A DNA stretch of 64,000 bases from an uncultured Mollicutes bacterium. GTDB lineage: Bacteria; Bacillota_I; Bacilli_A; RFN20; CAG-826. Location: contig UQFY01000010.1 of assembly GCA_900540385.1 (NCBI GenBank), positions 1 to 64,000 of the forward strand. The letters are read 5' to 3'. Positions 49,568-58,869 of the stretch are shown here, piece by piece. Position numbers and translations under genes: made by a program. Below the pieces are notes generated by a model that had not been told where the DNA came from, made no database searches, and saw nothing but the letters and a program-made list of their open reading frames with translations. Position 1 is the first letter of the stretch. Every line of letters begins with the position of its first letter.

Positions 49568-49981
49568 ATGGCAGAAACAACAGTTAAAACAAGAAAAGTT
49601 CATAGCAAAAGATGGCATATAGTTTGGCGAAGCATCGTTTGCACTTTAGATGGTGCACTCGCTCTTGGCGGAATTATCATGATCATCTTAGGCATTATTT
49701 CTGATTATTTACCTAAGAAGAATAGCGATAATTGGACCGGTAATGCTGCTTTTCAAGCGGCAACTGGCATGGACTATCGCTGGTTCGGTTTTATCTTAAT
49801 CGTTTGTTCAGTCGCCTTGATGTTCTTAGCCTTTAACGTGATGGCGCATCATGATGCCTCCGACAAAGAACGTGAACTTAGAAGACAAGAAAGAATGAAA
49901 GTTCTTGCTGCCTCCCAAGAAACAAGTCAAAAGAATGAGCAAGAAGCGGTTGTTGTTACCGTAACCGAAAAACAAAAATAG
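49568..49981 (+). CDS. hypothetical two-helix membrane protein
   Basis: 137 residues. Basic N-terminus, transmembrane segments at about 28-48 and 71-93 with a short outside loop (KKNSDNWTGNAAFQAATGMD), then a charged cytoplasmic tail that looks coiled (about 97-125). No family recognised. Second gene of the 48667 unit. A GTGGTGA site precedes the ATG. Confidence 0.75.
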   Translation: MAETTVKTRKVHSKRWHIVWRSIVCTLDGALALGGIIMIILGIISDYLPKKNSDNWTGNAAFQAATGMDYRWFGFILIVCSVALMFLAFNVMAHHDASDKERELRRQERMKVLAASQETSQKNEQEAVVVTVTEKQK

Positions 49982-49995
49982 TTTCTAAAAAACCA

Positions 49996-50025
49996 AAAAT
50001 CCCCTGCAAAAGTAGGGGGTTTTTC
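49996..50025. terminator. terminator
   Basis: AATCCCCT/AGGGGGTT, 8-nt loop, then TTTTTC. Confidence 0.87.
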
Positions 50026-50079
50026 ATATTCTGCACAAAGAAAAAGCGCTATATTTCAAGCGCTTCCGTTTTATGTGAC

Positions 50080-50727
50080 TTATTTAATGGTTCCGAAGAT
50101 ACGATCACCGGCATCGCCTAATCCTGGGCAGATATAAGCATTTTCGTTTAATTCGCGATCTAATGCACCAATGGTGAGAGGAACTTCTGGGAAAGCTTTC
50201 TCAAAGGCTTCAACACCTTCTGGGGCTGCAATGATGCAGATGAAATGAAGATGTTTGGCACCATGTTGTTTTAAAAGGGTTAAGGCGTCAATTGCTGAAC
50301 CACCAGTTGCTAACATTGGGTCAACAACATAAATTTCACGATCCTCTAAGTCGTATGGGAGTTTGCAATAATACTCGTGAGGAATGTGTGTTTCTTCGTC
50401 ACGGTATAAACCAATATGACCAACTTTTGCGGATGGGACGAGTTCCGTCATTCCATCGACCATTCCTAAACCTGCGCGAAGGATAGGGACGAAACATAAT
50501 TTTTTGCCAGAGACCATTGGCTGCATGCTTTTTTCAATTGGAGTTTCTACTTCAACTAAATGCGTTGGCAAATCACGTAAGGCTTCATAGCCTTCCATAA
50601 TCGCGATTTCCTTTACGACGCGTCTGAATTCGTTTGTCCCCGTGTTCTTATCACGGAGAATGCTGATTTTGTGCTTGATTAAAGGATGGTCAAGCAAGGT
50701 GACGTTGGGATACTTAGATAAGTCCAT
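50080..50727 (-). CDS. upp: uracil phosphoribosyltransferase
   Basis: 215 residues. Salvages uracil to UMP with [15 protein letters not shown] (about 82-92), the PRPP loop [12 protein letters not shown] (about 133-144) and a C-terminal uracil-binding [18 protein letters not shown] are canonical. Monocistronic with -10 TATATT on the minus strand (complement of 50752-50757) and an AGAGG site. Divergent from apt. Confidence 0.96.
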   Translation of the reverse strand: MDLSKYPNVTLLDHPLIKHKISILRDKNTGTNEFRRVVKEIAIMEGYEALRDLPTHLVEVETPIEKSMQPMVSGKKLCFVPILRAGLGMVDGMTELVPSAKVGHIGLYRDEETHIPHEYYCKLPYDLEDREIYVVDPMLATGGSAIDALTLLKQHGAKHLHFICIIAAPEGVEAFEKAFPEVPLTIGALDRELNENAYICPGLGDAGDRIFGTIK

Positions 50728-50828
50728 ATAAATGCCTCTTTTCAGCCCTCTAATATATCATAAACATAGAATATTTCACGAAGATTTTTAAAAAGAAAAA
50801 ACTCCCTTTTCACCGCGATAATTATTTG

Positions 50829-50834
50829 TATAAT
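50829..50834 (+). promoter_or_regulatory. apt promoter -10
   Basis: TATAAT. +1 near 50841, then GTGAGGT before the ATG. It is flanked by ATTATT/AATAAT (50821-50837), an imperfect relative of the 17-bp inverted repeats. Confidence 0.55.
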
Positions 50835-50855
50835 AATCTTTTGTGAGGTAAAAAA

Positions 50856-51380
50856 ATGGACTATTCAAAATACATTGGTGTTACGCCAGATTTTCCTACC
50901 GCTGGAATCTCTTTTAAAGACGTATCTCCTTTATGCGCCGACCCTGCCGCTTTTAAGAATGCGATTGATGATTTAGCCAAGATGGCAGAGAAATATCATC
51001 CAGACGTAATCATTGGCCCTGAAGCAAGAGGCTTCCTTTTCGGCTCTGCTTTAGCTTATAAAATGGGCTTAGGATTCATTATGGCTAGAAAAGCAGGAAA
51101 ACTCCCTGGAAAAACCTATTCCATCGAATATTCTTTGGAGTATGGAAAAGCGAAAATCGAAGTACCCGCTTGCGCTTTAAAGAAAGGGCAACGTGTTTTA
51201 TTAGTCGATGATCTTCTTGCCACTGGCGGTTCTTTGAAAGCGTTAGGGGAATTAATTCGCGAAGCAGGAGCCATTCCAGTTGGCGCTTTAACTATCATCA
51301 ATCTGAAAGAAATCGAAGGTTGGAAGAAACTTGACTTCCCATGTGAATGCCTTGTTGAATTAAGCGCTCTTCACGCTTAA
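50856..51380 (+). CDS. apt: adenine phosphoribosyltransferase
   Basis: 174 residues. Salvages adenine to AMP. FPTAGISFKDVSPL (about 11-24), GPEARGFLFGSALA (about 51-64), RKAGKLPG and the PRPP motif VLLVDDLLATGGS (about 113-125). No relA/recJ genes adjoin it, unlike many Bacilli. Confidence 0.96.
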   Translation: MDYSKYIGVTPDFPTAGISFKDVSPLCADPAAFKNAIDDLAKMAEKYHPDVIIGPEARGFLFGSALAYKMGLGFIMARKAGKLPGKTYSIEYSLEYGKAKIEVPACALKKGQRVLLVDDLLATGGSLKALGELIREAGAIPVGALTIINLKEIEGWKKLDFPCECLVELSALHA

Positions 51381-51395
51381 TAAGCAATTGTTTTT

Positions 51396-51431
51396 ATAAA
51401 AAATGACTGGCGCTGGTCAGTCATTTTCTTT
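51396..51431. terminator. bidirectional terminator
   Basis: AAAATGACTG/CAGTCATTTT, 8-nt loop. Serves apt and the convergent NUDIX gene, whose stop lies inside the stem. Confidence 0.92.
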
Positions 51432-52067
51432 TGCTTTGAAACGTTCTGCCATATACATCAGCCAAATTCTTACGTGTAGGGGTATGATGTATTTAGGGTC
51501 TTTAAAGAGAGCTAGGCATTGATTGATAGGAACGAATTTGGAGTTAATATCCTCAAACTCTTCTAGGGAAGTAGAAGATGTTTCTTTCACCTCCGCCATA
51601 AGGAAGGCGTTACATTCATCGGTTAAGCCACTTGATGTGGGACTAAAAGGTGTCAGGACTTCAATGTTTTCGATTTTTGAAGCGCCAACCTCTTCCTTTG
51701 CTTCACGAAGAGCTGCCTCATTTAGGGTTTCTTTGCCTTCTATTAGCCCAGCAGGCACAGAAAACACATAATTCCCTATCGCTGGTCGGAATTGCTTCGT
51801 TAAGAGGATTTCTAGCTTCCCTTCACGAAAACGATATAAGCCAATGACCACAGCATCTGGATTTGAATACTTATGAATGACAGGCCTTAAGCCATTCTCT
51901 TCTTTTCTTGACGCAAGGAAGTAACGATGTTCTTTAAGAACACCTTCCTTAAGAACATCATAATGAAGAACATAGAAATTCAAAAAAGGATGATTGGTCT
52001 CCTTTTCTAAGGAGGAGAGCCTCCAATTCATTTTTCCATGTTCTACATCAAAGAAAGAATCACTCAT
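51417..52067 (-). CDS. NUDIX hydrolase (ADP-ribose pyrophosphatase-like)
   Basis: 216 residues. Complete NUDIX box GLIEGKETLNEAALREAKEE followed by VG (G-x5-E-x7-R-E-x2-E-E-x-G). N-terminal extension of about 75 residues and upstream FRPAIGNYVFSVPAG favour the ADP-sugar pyrophosphatase branch. The start at 52067 follows GGGAGA and overlaps the hslO stop by 8 nt. The 22 in-frame residues above it are rejected. Confidence 0.87.
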   Translation of the reverse strand: MSDSFFDVEHGKMNWRLSSLEKETNHPFLNFYVLHYDVLKEGVLKEHRYFLASRKEENGLRPVIHKYSNPDAVVIGLYRFREGKLEILLTKQFRPAIGNYVFSVPAGLIEGKETLNEAALREAKEEVGASKIENIEVLTPFSPTSSGLTDECNAFLMAEVKETSSTSLEEFEDINSKFVPINQCLALFKDPKYIIPLHVRIWLMYMAERFKAKEND

Positions 52068-52962
52068 GTTTCGTCTCCCTTTTAACAAGTATCTCTTGCA
52101 AAACGGATTTATCATAAGAATAGGATTTTCCACAGAAGTTGCAGTTCAAATCCACTGGCTTTTCTTCATTAATTAAATCTTGAAGATCCTTGCTTGGCAA
52201 AGAAGAAAGAACACGAAGGCCTCTTTCATAAGAACAGTTACATTTCCAAGAAACGTCTTTTTCCTCCTCAAAGAGAGGGTTTAATCCCTTCATGACGATT
52301 TCTAAGATCGCCTTTGGAGAATCTTCGTTCTCTTCTAACATCTTTGTTACAGACGGGATAGTTTTCAAATTGTTTTCCAAAATGGAGATCGTTTCTTCGG
52401 AAGTGTTAGGCATTAATTGGATTAAGAAACCACCAGCGTGATTGACAACGACTTTTTCTTTATCAAAATGAACACCAAGTCCTATAGCGGAAGGGGTTTG
52501 TTCGGATTGAGCAAAATAATAAGCGAGGTCTTCAGCGATTTCGCCGGTTTGTAAATCGATTTGCGATATATAAGGGGTCTTTAAACCCAAATCTCTAATG
52601 ACAATGAGATGGCCTTTACCAATAGCTCCACCAACATTAAGGTGCCCCGCTTGATTTGGAGGCAAAATAACGGAAGGATTAGAAACGTAAGAACGGACTT
52701 CTCCAGCGTTATTAGAAATAGCGCTTATATGGGATAATTCACCATCTCCAGCAATTTCTAATGTGAGGGTATCGCTTTCATTTTTTAACCAATGTCCCAT
52801 CATTAAAGCGGCAGACATCAATCTTCCGATTGCGGCCGTGCTGATAGGAGAAAGGTTTTGCAAGCTTCTTTTGTAATCCACTAGATCTTTGCTAGTGATG
52901 GCGATGGCTTTAATCTCGTCGTTTTCGCTACGTGCGGTAATCAAATGGTCTTTATAGTTCAT
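52060..52962 (-). CDS. hslO: redox-switch chaperone Hsp33
   Basis: 300 residues. Oxidation-activated holdase chaperone. N-terminal half with ISTAAIGRLMSAALMMGHWL and the zinc-binding cysteines CNC and CNFC (in WKCNCSYE and LNCNFCGKS) near the C-terminus. The start at 52962 is the family start (MNYKDHLITA). It lies 4 nt after the exporter stop, so translation is probably coupled. Confidence 0.94.
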   Translation of the reverse strand: MNYKDHLITARSENDEIKAIAITSKDLVDYKRSLQNLSPISTAAIGRLMSAALMMGHWLKNESDTLTLEIAGDGELSHISAISNNAGEVRSYVSNPSVILPPNQAGHLNVGGAIGKGHLIVIRDLGLKTPYISQIDLQTGEIAEDLAYYFAQSEQTPSAIGLGVHFDKEKVVVNHAGGFLIQLMPNTSEETISILENNLKTIPSVTKMLEENEDSPKAILEIVMKGLNPLFEEEKDVSWKCNCSYERGLRVLSSLPSKDLQDLINEEKPVDLNCNFCGKSYSYDKSVLQEILVKRETKHE

Positions 52963-52966
52963 ATTT

Positions 52967-54778
52967 TCATTCAAAGGCAAACTGAGAGTTATAAAGGGAG
53001 GCATAGAAACCACCTTTTTTCATCAGTTCTTCGTGGTTGCCTTGTTCGATAATGTTACCATCTTTCATCACCAAAATCATATCGGCGTTGCGGATTGTAG
53101 ATAGACGATGGGCAATAACGAAGGACGTCTTATTCTTCGTAAGCTTATCCATTGCTTCTTGAATGACTTCTTCTGTTCGTGTATCAACGTTGGAAGTGGC
53201 TTCATCAAGAATCATCATCGGGGACTTTCTAAGCATTGCCCTAGCGATGGTAAGAAGTTGTTTTTGACCACCGGAAATGCTGTTTGTGTCTTTAATGTAA
53301 TAATCTAAACCGTTTGGCAAAGTATCCACGAAATGATCTAATTTCACTTCTTTTAGGACTTCACGAATCTCTTCATCGGTAACGCCTTTCGTATTGTAGA
53401 TTAGATTGTCACGAATGCTTCCTTCGAATACCCATGTATCTTGTAGGACCATACCGAAAATGTCATGAATCTCTTTTCTTGGCATCTCTTTGGTGGAGAT
53501 GTCATTAATCGAAATTTCGCCTCCATTAATTTCATAGAAACGCATAAGGAGGTTAACCATGGTGGTTTTTCCCGCTCCCGTAGGACCAACGATTGCCACC
53601 TTCATCCCTGGTTTAATATCAGCGGAGAAATCATGAATGATCTCTCTACTTGGATCATAGGAGAAAGAAACATCTTTGAATTGAACTTCTCCAGTGAATG
53701 GAGCCTTCTCCTTCAACAACTTATAAGACATATGGTCTTCGTTAGATAATTCTGGCTCTTTTAAGAAGTCAAAGACGCGTTTTCCTGCCGCTAAAGCTGT
53801 TTGCAAGGTATTTAAAGCTTGGGCAATTTGGGTAAATGGTTGTTGGAAAAGACGGACATATATCATAAAGGCTGCAATCGTTCCTAAAGTGATGCCACCG
53901 ATTCCATTGGCGATAAAAAGTCCGCCACTTACGATAATGGCTCCATAACATAAATAAGAGATGAAGCTACTCATAGGCATCATTAATCCGCCAAAGAATT
54001 GGGCTTTGAACATATATTCTTTTAAAAGTTGGTTTTTCTTTTCAAAAGCGCCATTTTCCTTCTTATCGGCATTGAATAGCTTTATGACTAATTGACCAGA
54101 GAATTTCTCTTCAACGGCCCCCTGTATGACGCCAATTTGACTTTGACGCTTTGCGAATTGAGGCATAGCAAGCTTCATAATCATGCCTATAAACAAAAGC
54201 ATAAGTGGAATGGAAATCAAAGCAATTAAACCTAGTTGCCAGGATTTAATGAACATGCCAATAAGGGATGCGACCAACATAAATAGAGCGCTAAGCAAAG
54301 AAACGACGGCGGTATCAATCGATTGGGATAAGGAATCCACATCGTTTGTAACACGGGATAGAACGTCTCCAATTTGTGTTCCATCAAAATAGGCAAGAGG
54401 TAGGCGATTGATTTTCTTTGTGATATCTTTTCTCAAAGAATTTGCGTAACGTTGGGTTACTGTAGCAACAATAAAAGAAGAAAGATAAGAACAGATAGCG
54501 CAAGAAACGTACATCAAGCCTAAAATCAAAGCGTATTTTCCAACCAAGGTCATATCAATCGTTCGTGTTGCAGCATGATCAGAAATCTCATTCGTTAAAT
54601 CTTCAACGTAATTTGGAGCCAATACGGCAAGGATCACGTTAATTAAAATGAAGATGGCGGCAAGTAAAATAGGAAGGAAATAATTTTTTAGTGAAGATAG
54701 AAGCTTAGCGGCGGCTTCTCTTTTTTCTTCTTTGGTTAATTTCTTTCTCGCTTTTCCGAAAATTGGACGTGGGCTCAT
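52967..54778 (-). CDS. heterodimeric multidrug ABC exporter subunit (canonical ATPase)
   Basis: 603 residues. N-terminal membrane domain with six helices (about 35-325) and an ATPase with Walker A GPTGAGKTT, signature ISGGQKQL and Walker B MMILDEATSNVD, where the catalytic glutamate is intact. Its ATG overlaps the partner stop (ATGA). The in-frame extension to 54835 lies in the partner gene and is rejected. Resembles the BmrCD/LmrCD class. Drug or lipid export is inferred. Confidence 0.92.
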   Translation of the reverse strand: MSPRPIFGKARKKLTKEEKREAAAKLLSSLKNYFLPILLAAIFILINVILAVLAPNYVEDLTNEISDHAATRTIDMTLVGKYALILGLMYVSCAICSYLSSFIVATVTQRYANSLRKDITKKINRLPLAYFDGTQIGDVLSRVTNDVDSLSQSIDTAVVSLLSALFMLVASLIGMFIKSWQLGLIALISIPLMLLFIGMIMKLAMPQFAKRQSQIGVIQGAVEEKFSGQLVIKLFNADKKENGAFEKKNQLLKEYMFKAQFFGGLMMPMSSFISYLCYGAIIVSGGLFIANGIGGITLGTIAAFMIYVRLFQQPFTQIAQALNTLQTALAAGKRVFDFLKEPELSNEDHMSYKLLKEKAPFTGEVQFKDVSFSYDPSREIIHDFSADIKPGMKVAIVGPTGAGKTTMVNLLMRFYEINGGEISINDISTKEMPRKEIHDIFGMVLQDTWVFEGSIRDNLIYNTKGVTDEEIREVLKEVKLDHFVDTLPNGLDYYIKDTNSISGGQKQLLTIARAMLRKSPMMILDEATSNVDTRTEEVIQEAMDKLTKNKTSFVIAHRLSTIRNADMILVMKDGNIIEQGNHEELMKKGGFYASLYNSQFAFE

Positions 54779-56655
54779 AAACCTAATTCCTCCTTTGATA
54801 ATTGTGATAAAGCAATGTCTCGATAAGTGGAGCAAGTATGCAACAAATCCTTGTGCTTGCCTTGTCCGACGACCTCACCATTTTCCAAAACGATGATCTC
54901 GTCTGCATCCATGATGGTTCCAATTCTTTGGGCGACGATGATTTTCGTTACGTTTGGCAAAGAGTTTTTGATGTTTTCACGAACTTGTAAATCCGTTTTA
55001 AAATCAAGAGCGGAGAAAGAATCATCAAAGACCATGATTTCTGGATCGATGGCTAAGGCTCGAGCGATACAAATTCTTTGCTTTTGCCCACCTGAGACGT
55101 TCGTTCCTCCTTGAGCAATAGGCGCGTTATATTTATCTGGCGTTTCTTCAATAAAAGAACTTGCACAAGCAATATCCGCGACTTTTTTCATTTTCTCTTC
55201 GCTAAGAGTGTCAACCCCAAAACCAATATTGGAGGCAACCGTACCAGAGAAAAGAACGCCTTTTTGAGGGACGAATCCGATTTTAGAACGCAAGGTTTTT
55301 TGTTTGATGTCTTTGATATTGGCTCCATCGATTTTTACTTCGCCTGAAGTTACATCGTATAAACGTGAGACCAAATTCACGAGAGAAGACTTACCACATC
55401 CAGTCGCGCCAATTATCGCGATGGTTTGCCCTGCATTGGCGTGGAAGGATAGATGGGAAATGATTGGTTTCTCTCCATCAGGATATTGGAAAGAAACGTC
55501 TTTGAATTCAATCTCACCTTCACTAGAAAGAACTGCTTCTTTTTCTGGATCTTGAATAGAGGATTCCGTAGCTAAAAGCTCGTTGATACGTTTTGCGGAA
55601 ATGGAGGCTCTTGGCCAAAGAACAAACATCATTAACAACATCATGAAGGACATGACGATTTGTACGGCTAAAGTCGAGAAAGAGGAAATTGTGGCATAAT
55701 CCGCTTTCCCTTGGTTAATAACATATGCGCCAACAGCAAGAATACCTACTGTCACTCCATCCATAACAATGGTCATGACAGGATTTAAGATGCCCATTGC
55801 TCGGGAAGTAAAGAGGTTCAACTTCGTTAAATCGTCGTTGGCTTTTTTGAATTTTTCTTCTTGATATTCTTCTGCGTTATAAGCGTGAACAACGCGGATT
55901 CCAGTAATGTGTTCTCGCGTAATGCCGTTTAATCTATCCACGATTTGCTGGGAAATTTTGAATTTTGGAAGGACTAAAATCATAATGACAGCTAAGGCAA
56001 CAACCAAAATCAGAATTGCAACGATAGTGGTTAAGGTTAATTCGCTTGAAGAAGCTTGAATCTTACAAATGGCCCAAATAGAAGTGACAGGAGCAGCAAA
56101 TACCATTCTTAACATCAAGAGAATGCACATCTGAATTTGTTCGATATCGTTTGTTGCTCTTGTAATTAAAGAAGCAGTGGAGAAACGATTGATTTCCGCT
56201 AATGAGAAAGTGGATACTTTTTCGTTGATGTCGCTACGAATTTTGGTGGCGAAATGAGCCGTTACTGCTGAAGCGATAACCGAAATCAACATCGCAGTAA
56301 GCGTATAGGAAAGAGCATATAAGGCGAAATATCCGGCGTGGACCCAAACTTTGCCCATCGAAGCGTCCGCGATATTTGTAATTGTTTCAACCATGGCTGG
56401 TTCTAAACCAGGAACAGCAGAAATTCTTTCTTTTAATACGTTCCAATCGGAACCACATGACTTAAAGAAAGCGTAAACTGTATCTCCTAATAAAGATGGG
56501 TCTTTTTGATAGCCGATATAGGTGATTTCTCTCATGAGGTTCGCAATTTCATCGGTTAATTGCATTGTGCACCAAACCTGAAGAACCGTTAAAGCAACTA
56601 TTAAGAGAATAAAAACCCAATCTAAAGGTCGAAATTTTTTGAACAATTTGAACAT
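54775..56655 (-). CDS. heterodimeric multidrug ABC exporter subunit (degenerate ATPase site)
   Basis: 626 residues. Six-helix membrane domain, then an ATPase with Walker A GATGCGKSS, signature VSGGQKQR and Walker B IMVFDDSFSALD, where the catalytic Glu is Asp. This is the usual asymmetry of heterodimeric exporters: one site hydrolyses, the other mainly binds. First gene of the unit, AAGGAGG before the ATG, with a long palindrome at the promoter. Confidence 0.92.
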   Translation of the reverse strand: MFKLFKKFRPLDWVFILLIVALTVLQVWCTMQLTDEIANLMREITYIGYQKDPSLLGDTVYAFFKSCGSDWNVLKERISAVPGLEPAMVETITNIADASMGKVWVHAGYFALYALSYTLTAMLISVIASAVTAHFATKIRSDINEKVSTFSLAEINRFSTASLITRATNDIEQIQMCILLMLRMVFAAPVTSIWAICKIQASSSELTLTTIVAILILVVALAVIMILVLPKFKISQQIVDRLNGITREHITGIRVVHAYNAEEYQEEKFKKANDDLTKLNLFTSRAMGILNPVMTIVMDGVTVGILAVGAYVINQGKADYATISSFSTLAVQIVMSFMMLLMMFVLWPRASISAKRINELLATESSIQDPEKEAVLSSEGEIEFKDVSFQYPDGEKPIISHLSFHANAGQTIAIIGATGCGKSSLVNLVSRLYDVTSGEVKIDGANIKDIKQKTLRSKIGFVPQKGVLFSGTVASNIGFGVDTLSEEKMKKVADIACASSFIEETPDKYNAPIAQGGTNVSGGQKQRICIARALAIDPEIMVFDDSFSALDFKTDLQVRENIKNSLPNVTKIIVAQRIGTIMDADEIIVLENGEVVGQGKHKDLLHTCSTYRDIALSQLSKEELGL

Positions 56656-56670
56656 TAGATGTACCTCCTT

Positions 56671-56696
56671 AAAATGGTTTGCATGCGAACTATTTT
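56671..56696. promoter_or_regulatory. 26-bp operator over +1, MarR-like
   Basis: Inverted repeat pairing in 11 of 13 positions, with core GTTTGCATGCGAAC. It covers the predicted transcription start and the 3' half of the -10 of the exporter promoter. The shape is that of MarR-type operators. No such regulator gene is in the window. Confidence 0.7.
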
Positions 56697-56719
56697 AGGT
56701 ATTTCACATCTTTTGTCAA
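56692..56719 (-). promoter_or_regulatory. exporter promoter
   Basis: Minus strand TTGACA (complement of 56714-56719), 16-nt spacer, TAAAAT (complement of 56692-56697). Confidence 0.75.
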
Positions 56720-56769
56720 TGCTTAAAAAATATTTTTTAAATAAAAATTTTATAAAGAAATGAAGGGGG

Positions 56770-58137
56770 CTATTTTACGATGTTTTTCACTTCCGAAATA
56801 ATCTCTTCTTTTGGGGAAGAAACGATCTCGAGATAGGCTTGTTTGCCTCTTACCTCATAAAGAGAAAATTCTTGCCCCTTGTAATTTAAACGGGTCTTAA
56901 TTTTCTCCTCAGCCTTAGAGATTTCAAAGCCGTTATCTAGGAAAGAAAAGATGACGTCATCATTAGAAGACCAAACGTGAGAGATATCGTTTTCATCCAG
57001 TAAGACATTGATAGGACGAATGATTTTATTATCCATACGGAACTTAGGGGCTCCCTTATGAACAAGGGATCCTGGTATATAGGTTTTTCCTCCATCCAAA
57101 GATCTTTCACGGAAACGCAAAAGATTTTGATTTTCTAGTTTTTCTCCTGGGACGGTGAAATAGAAATCTTTTTGATAGGAGACGCTTTCGATCTTGGAGT
57201 CCTTCTTTAATTGCTTTATGGCTTCGATATTTTCTACTGGGAAGGTGTCTCTTGAGGTGTATAAGTCACCTTCTCTTAATTCATGGAAGGAGAAATCATT
57301 TTCAAGAACGATATCTGCTTGGCTTTTATTTGGCAAAATGGTTTTGCGGTAGGAATCCAAAATATATTTGAAATAAAGACTGATGGTAAAGGCGCTACTT
57401 GCGGAGGTGAGTTTCTTATCACGGATGATTCTACGAAGGAAAAGAGTCTTAGGATTTCCTTCAATAAAATTCTTCACAGGTGAAAAAGAGGCGACCCGTG
57501 TAACGAAATTCGGGTTTAGAGCATAGATTCCCTCGACAATAATAACGTCATAATTCTTGCCATCCCAAAGAACGTCGCTAGGCATTCTTTCGCTGGTGAT
57601 CTTAGAATAGTTTTTTGCATAGATAGCTTGATTATCAAATAGAAGTTTAATATCTTCTGCCGCTTCAGGAAGGTTATAAACCGTCGGTTCATCAAAGTTC
57701 AATTTCTTCCATTCTTCATTTAAAGCGGGTATGAAGACGTCCAGTTTATCTTCAGGCAAAAGATCTTTAATCTCTTCTTTAATCTTTGGAAGAGTGCCCC
57801 AATCGTATTTCTTATCGAAAGGAACGTTGATAATAATCTTTTTAATACGTTTGATAATTTCAGGCATATTCTCCAAAGAAGAATGAAAATAATTCAAATT
57901 CACTTTATTTGGAATGATTCCCGAAAGACCGAAGTTATATTGGTCCAATGAAAAGGTAAGGCAACGTTTTCCCGCCCCTTCAAAAGCCTTTTTCAATGAG
58001 GCAGCTAAGAAAGATTTACCTGAAGATGAAGCTCCAGCGATGATAATTAACGCTTTAGAGCTCTTCTCTAATTGCTCTTCGGCAAGATCCGTATTTGCAA
58101 AAATCCATTTATCTGTGTGATGGCAAGTATATTTCAT
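56770..58137 (-). CDS. uridine kinase-like P-loop kinase fused to CYTH-like domain
   Basis: 455 residues. Residues 1-290 are a phosphoribulokinase/uridine-kinase-type P-loop domain: GASSSGKSFLAASL (about 35-48), SLDQYNFG, and DVIIVEGIYALN. Residues about 300-455 have CYTH-like features: basic strand LLRFRERSLDGGKTY and acidic final strand FSLYEVRGKQAYLEIV. A kinase-CYTH fusion is known in plant TTM1/TTM2 proteins. In bacteria the substrate is unknown. Promoter TAGAAT (complement of 58159-58164) with AGGAGC before the ATG. Confidence 0.75.
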   Translation of the reverse strand: MKYTCHHTDKWIFANTDLAEEQLEKSSKALIIIAGASSSGKSFLAASLKKAFEGAGKRCLTFSLDQYNFGLSGIIPNKVNLNYFHSSLENMPEIIKRIKKIIINVPFDKKYDWGTLPKIKEEIKDLLPEDKLDVFIPALNEEWKKLNFDEPTVYNLPEAAEDIKLLFDNQAIYAKNYSKITSERMPSDVLWDGKNYDVIIVEGIYALNPNFVTRVASFSPVKNFIEGNPKTLFLRRIIRDKKLTSASSAFTISLYFKYILDSYRKTILPNKSQADIVLENDFSFHELREGDLYTSRDTFPVENIEAIKQLKKDSKIESVSYQKDFYFTVPGEKLENQNLLRFRERSLDGGKTYIPGSLVHKGAPKFRMDNKIIRPINVLLDENDISHVWSSNDDVIFSFLDNGFEISKAEEKIKTRLNYKGQEFSLYEVRGKQAYLEIVSSPKEEIISEVKNIVK

Positions 58138-58230
58138 AAGCGTGCTCCTATGGCTAACATTCTAGGAAGAAATACCTCTCTTTGGAAGAAAAGATGCTTA
58201 GATTTGCTACATTCTTTTCCTCTTTTCTTT

Positions 58231-58236
58231 TAGAAT
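58231..58236 (+). promoter_or_regulatory. -10 promoter, near-leaderless start
   Basis: TAGAAT ending 10 nt before the ATG at 58247, with a run of further ATGs around it. Confidence 0.5.
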
Positions 58237-58246
58237 GATGATGGTT

Positions 58247-58867
58247 ATGGAAATGAGCGAATTAGAAAAAATGAGTCAGGGAAAACTATATGATGCGGGC
58301 GACCCTTCTTTATCTAAGGCAAGAGATAAAGCTCATTCTTTGGCTTTTCGTTATAATCAATTAGATGAACTTCATAAAGAAGAAAGAACAGAAATTCTCA
58401 AAGAACTTCTTCCGAATTTGGGGGAGGGTTCATTCCTAACGGGTCCTATCTATTTTGATTATGGCTTTAACTTTCATACAGGGGCTCGTTTCTATGCTAA
58501 TTTTCATTTTGTTTGTCTTGATGTATGCGAAGTTGATATAGGAAATGACGTATATTGTGGTCCCAACGTTTCTATCAATACGCCTCTTCACCCTCTTTTA
58601 GCCGAGGAAAGAAACCAGTATATGAGTGAACATGGAATGACCGATAAGGAATACGGAAAGAAAATCGTGATTGGCTCAAATTGTTGGCTCGCTTCAAATG
58701 TAACAATCTGTGCCGGTGCTCATATTGGAAATGATTGTGTGATTGGCGCAGGGAGTGTGGTTGTTGGTAATATACCTGATGGGTATCTTGCTTATGGGGT
58801 GCCCGCCAAACCAATACGGAAGATCAACAAAGAAGATTCCGTCTATTTGAAAAAGGATTTATTTTAA
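58247..58867 (+). CDS. maltose/galactoside-type O-acetyltransferase
   Basis: Left-handed beta-helix acetyltransferase with Maa-type N-terminus (EKMSQGKLYDAGDPSLSKAR). Hexapeptide repeats with VCEVDIGNDVYCGPNVSI, the catalytic His in TPLHPL, and GAHIGNDCVIGAGSVVV and YGVPAKPIRKI near the end. About 206 residues from 58247. Five in-frame ATGs (58235-58253) occur, and 58247 suits a leaderless mRNA while 58253 best fits family alignments. Followed after 2 nt by the LigB-AMMECR1 gene. Confidence 0.87.
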   Translation: MEMSELEKMSQGKLYDAGDPSLSKARDKAHSLAFRYNQLDELHKEERTEILKELLPNLGEGSFLTGPIYFDYGFNFHTGARFYANFHFVCLDVCEVDIGNDVYCGPNVSINTPLHPLLAEERNQYMSEHGMTDKEYGKKIVIGSNCWLASNVTICAGAHIGNDCVIGAGSVVVGNIPDGYLAYGVPAKPIRKINKEDSVYLKKDLF

Positions 58868-58869
58868 TT

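Noticed and set aside
50821..50837. ATTATT/AATAAT around the apt promoter as a member of the 17-bp repeat set
   Set aside because: Arms are 6 bp, the centre is 5 nt and the -10 is off-centre. AT-rich chance match is possible.
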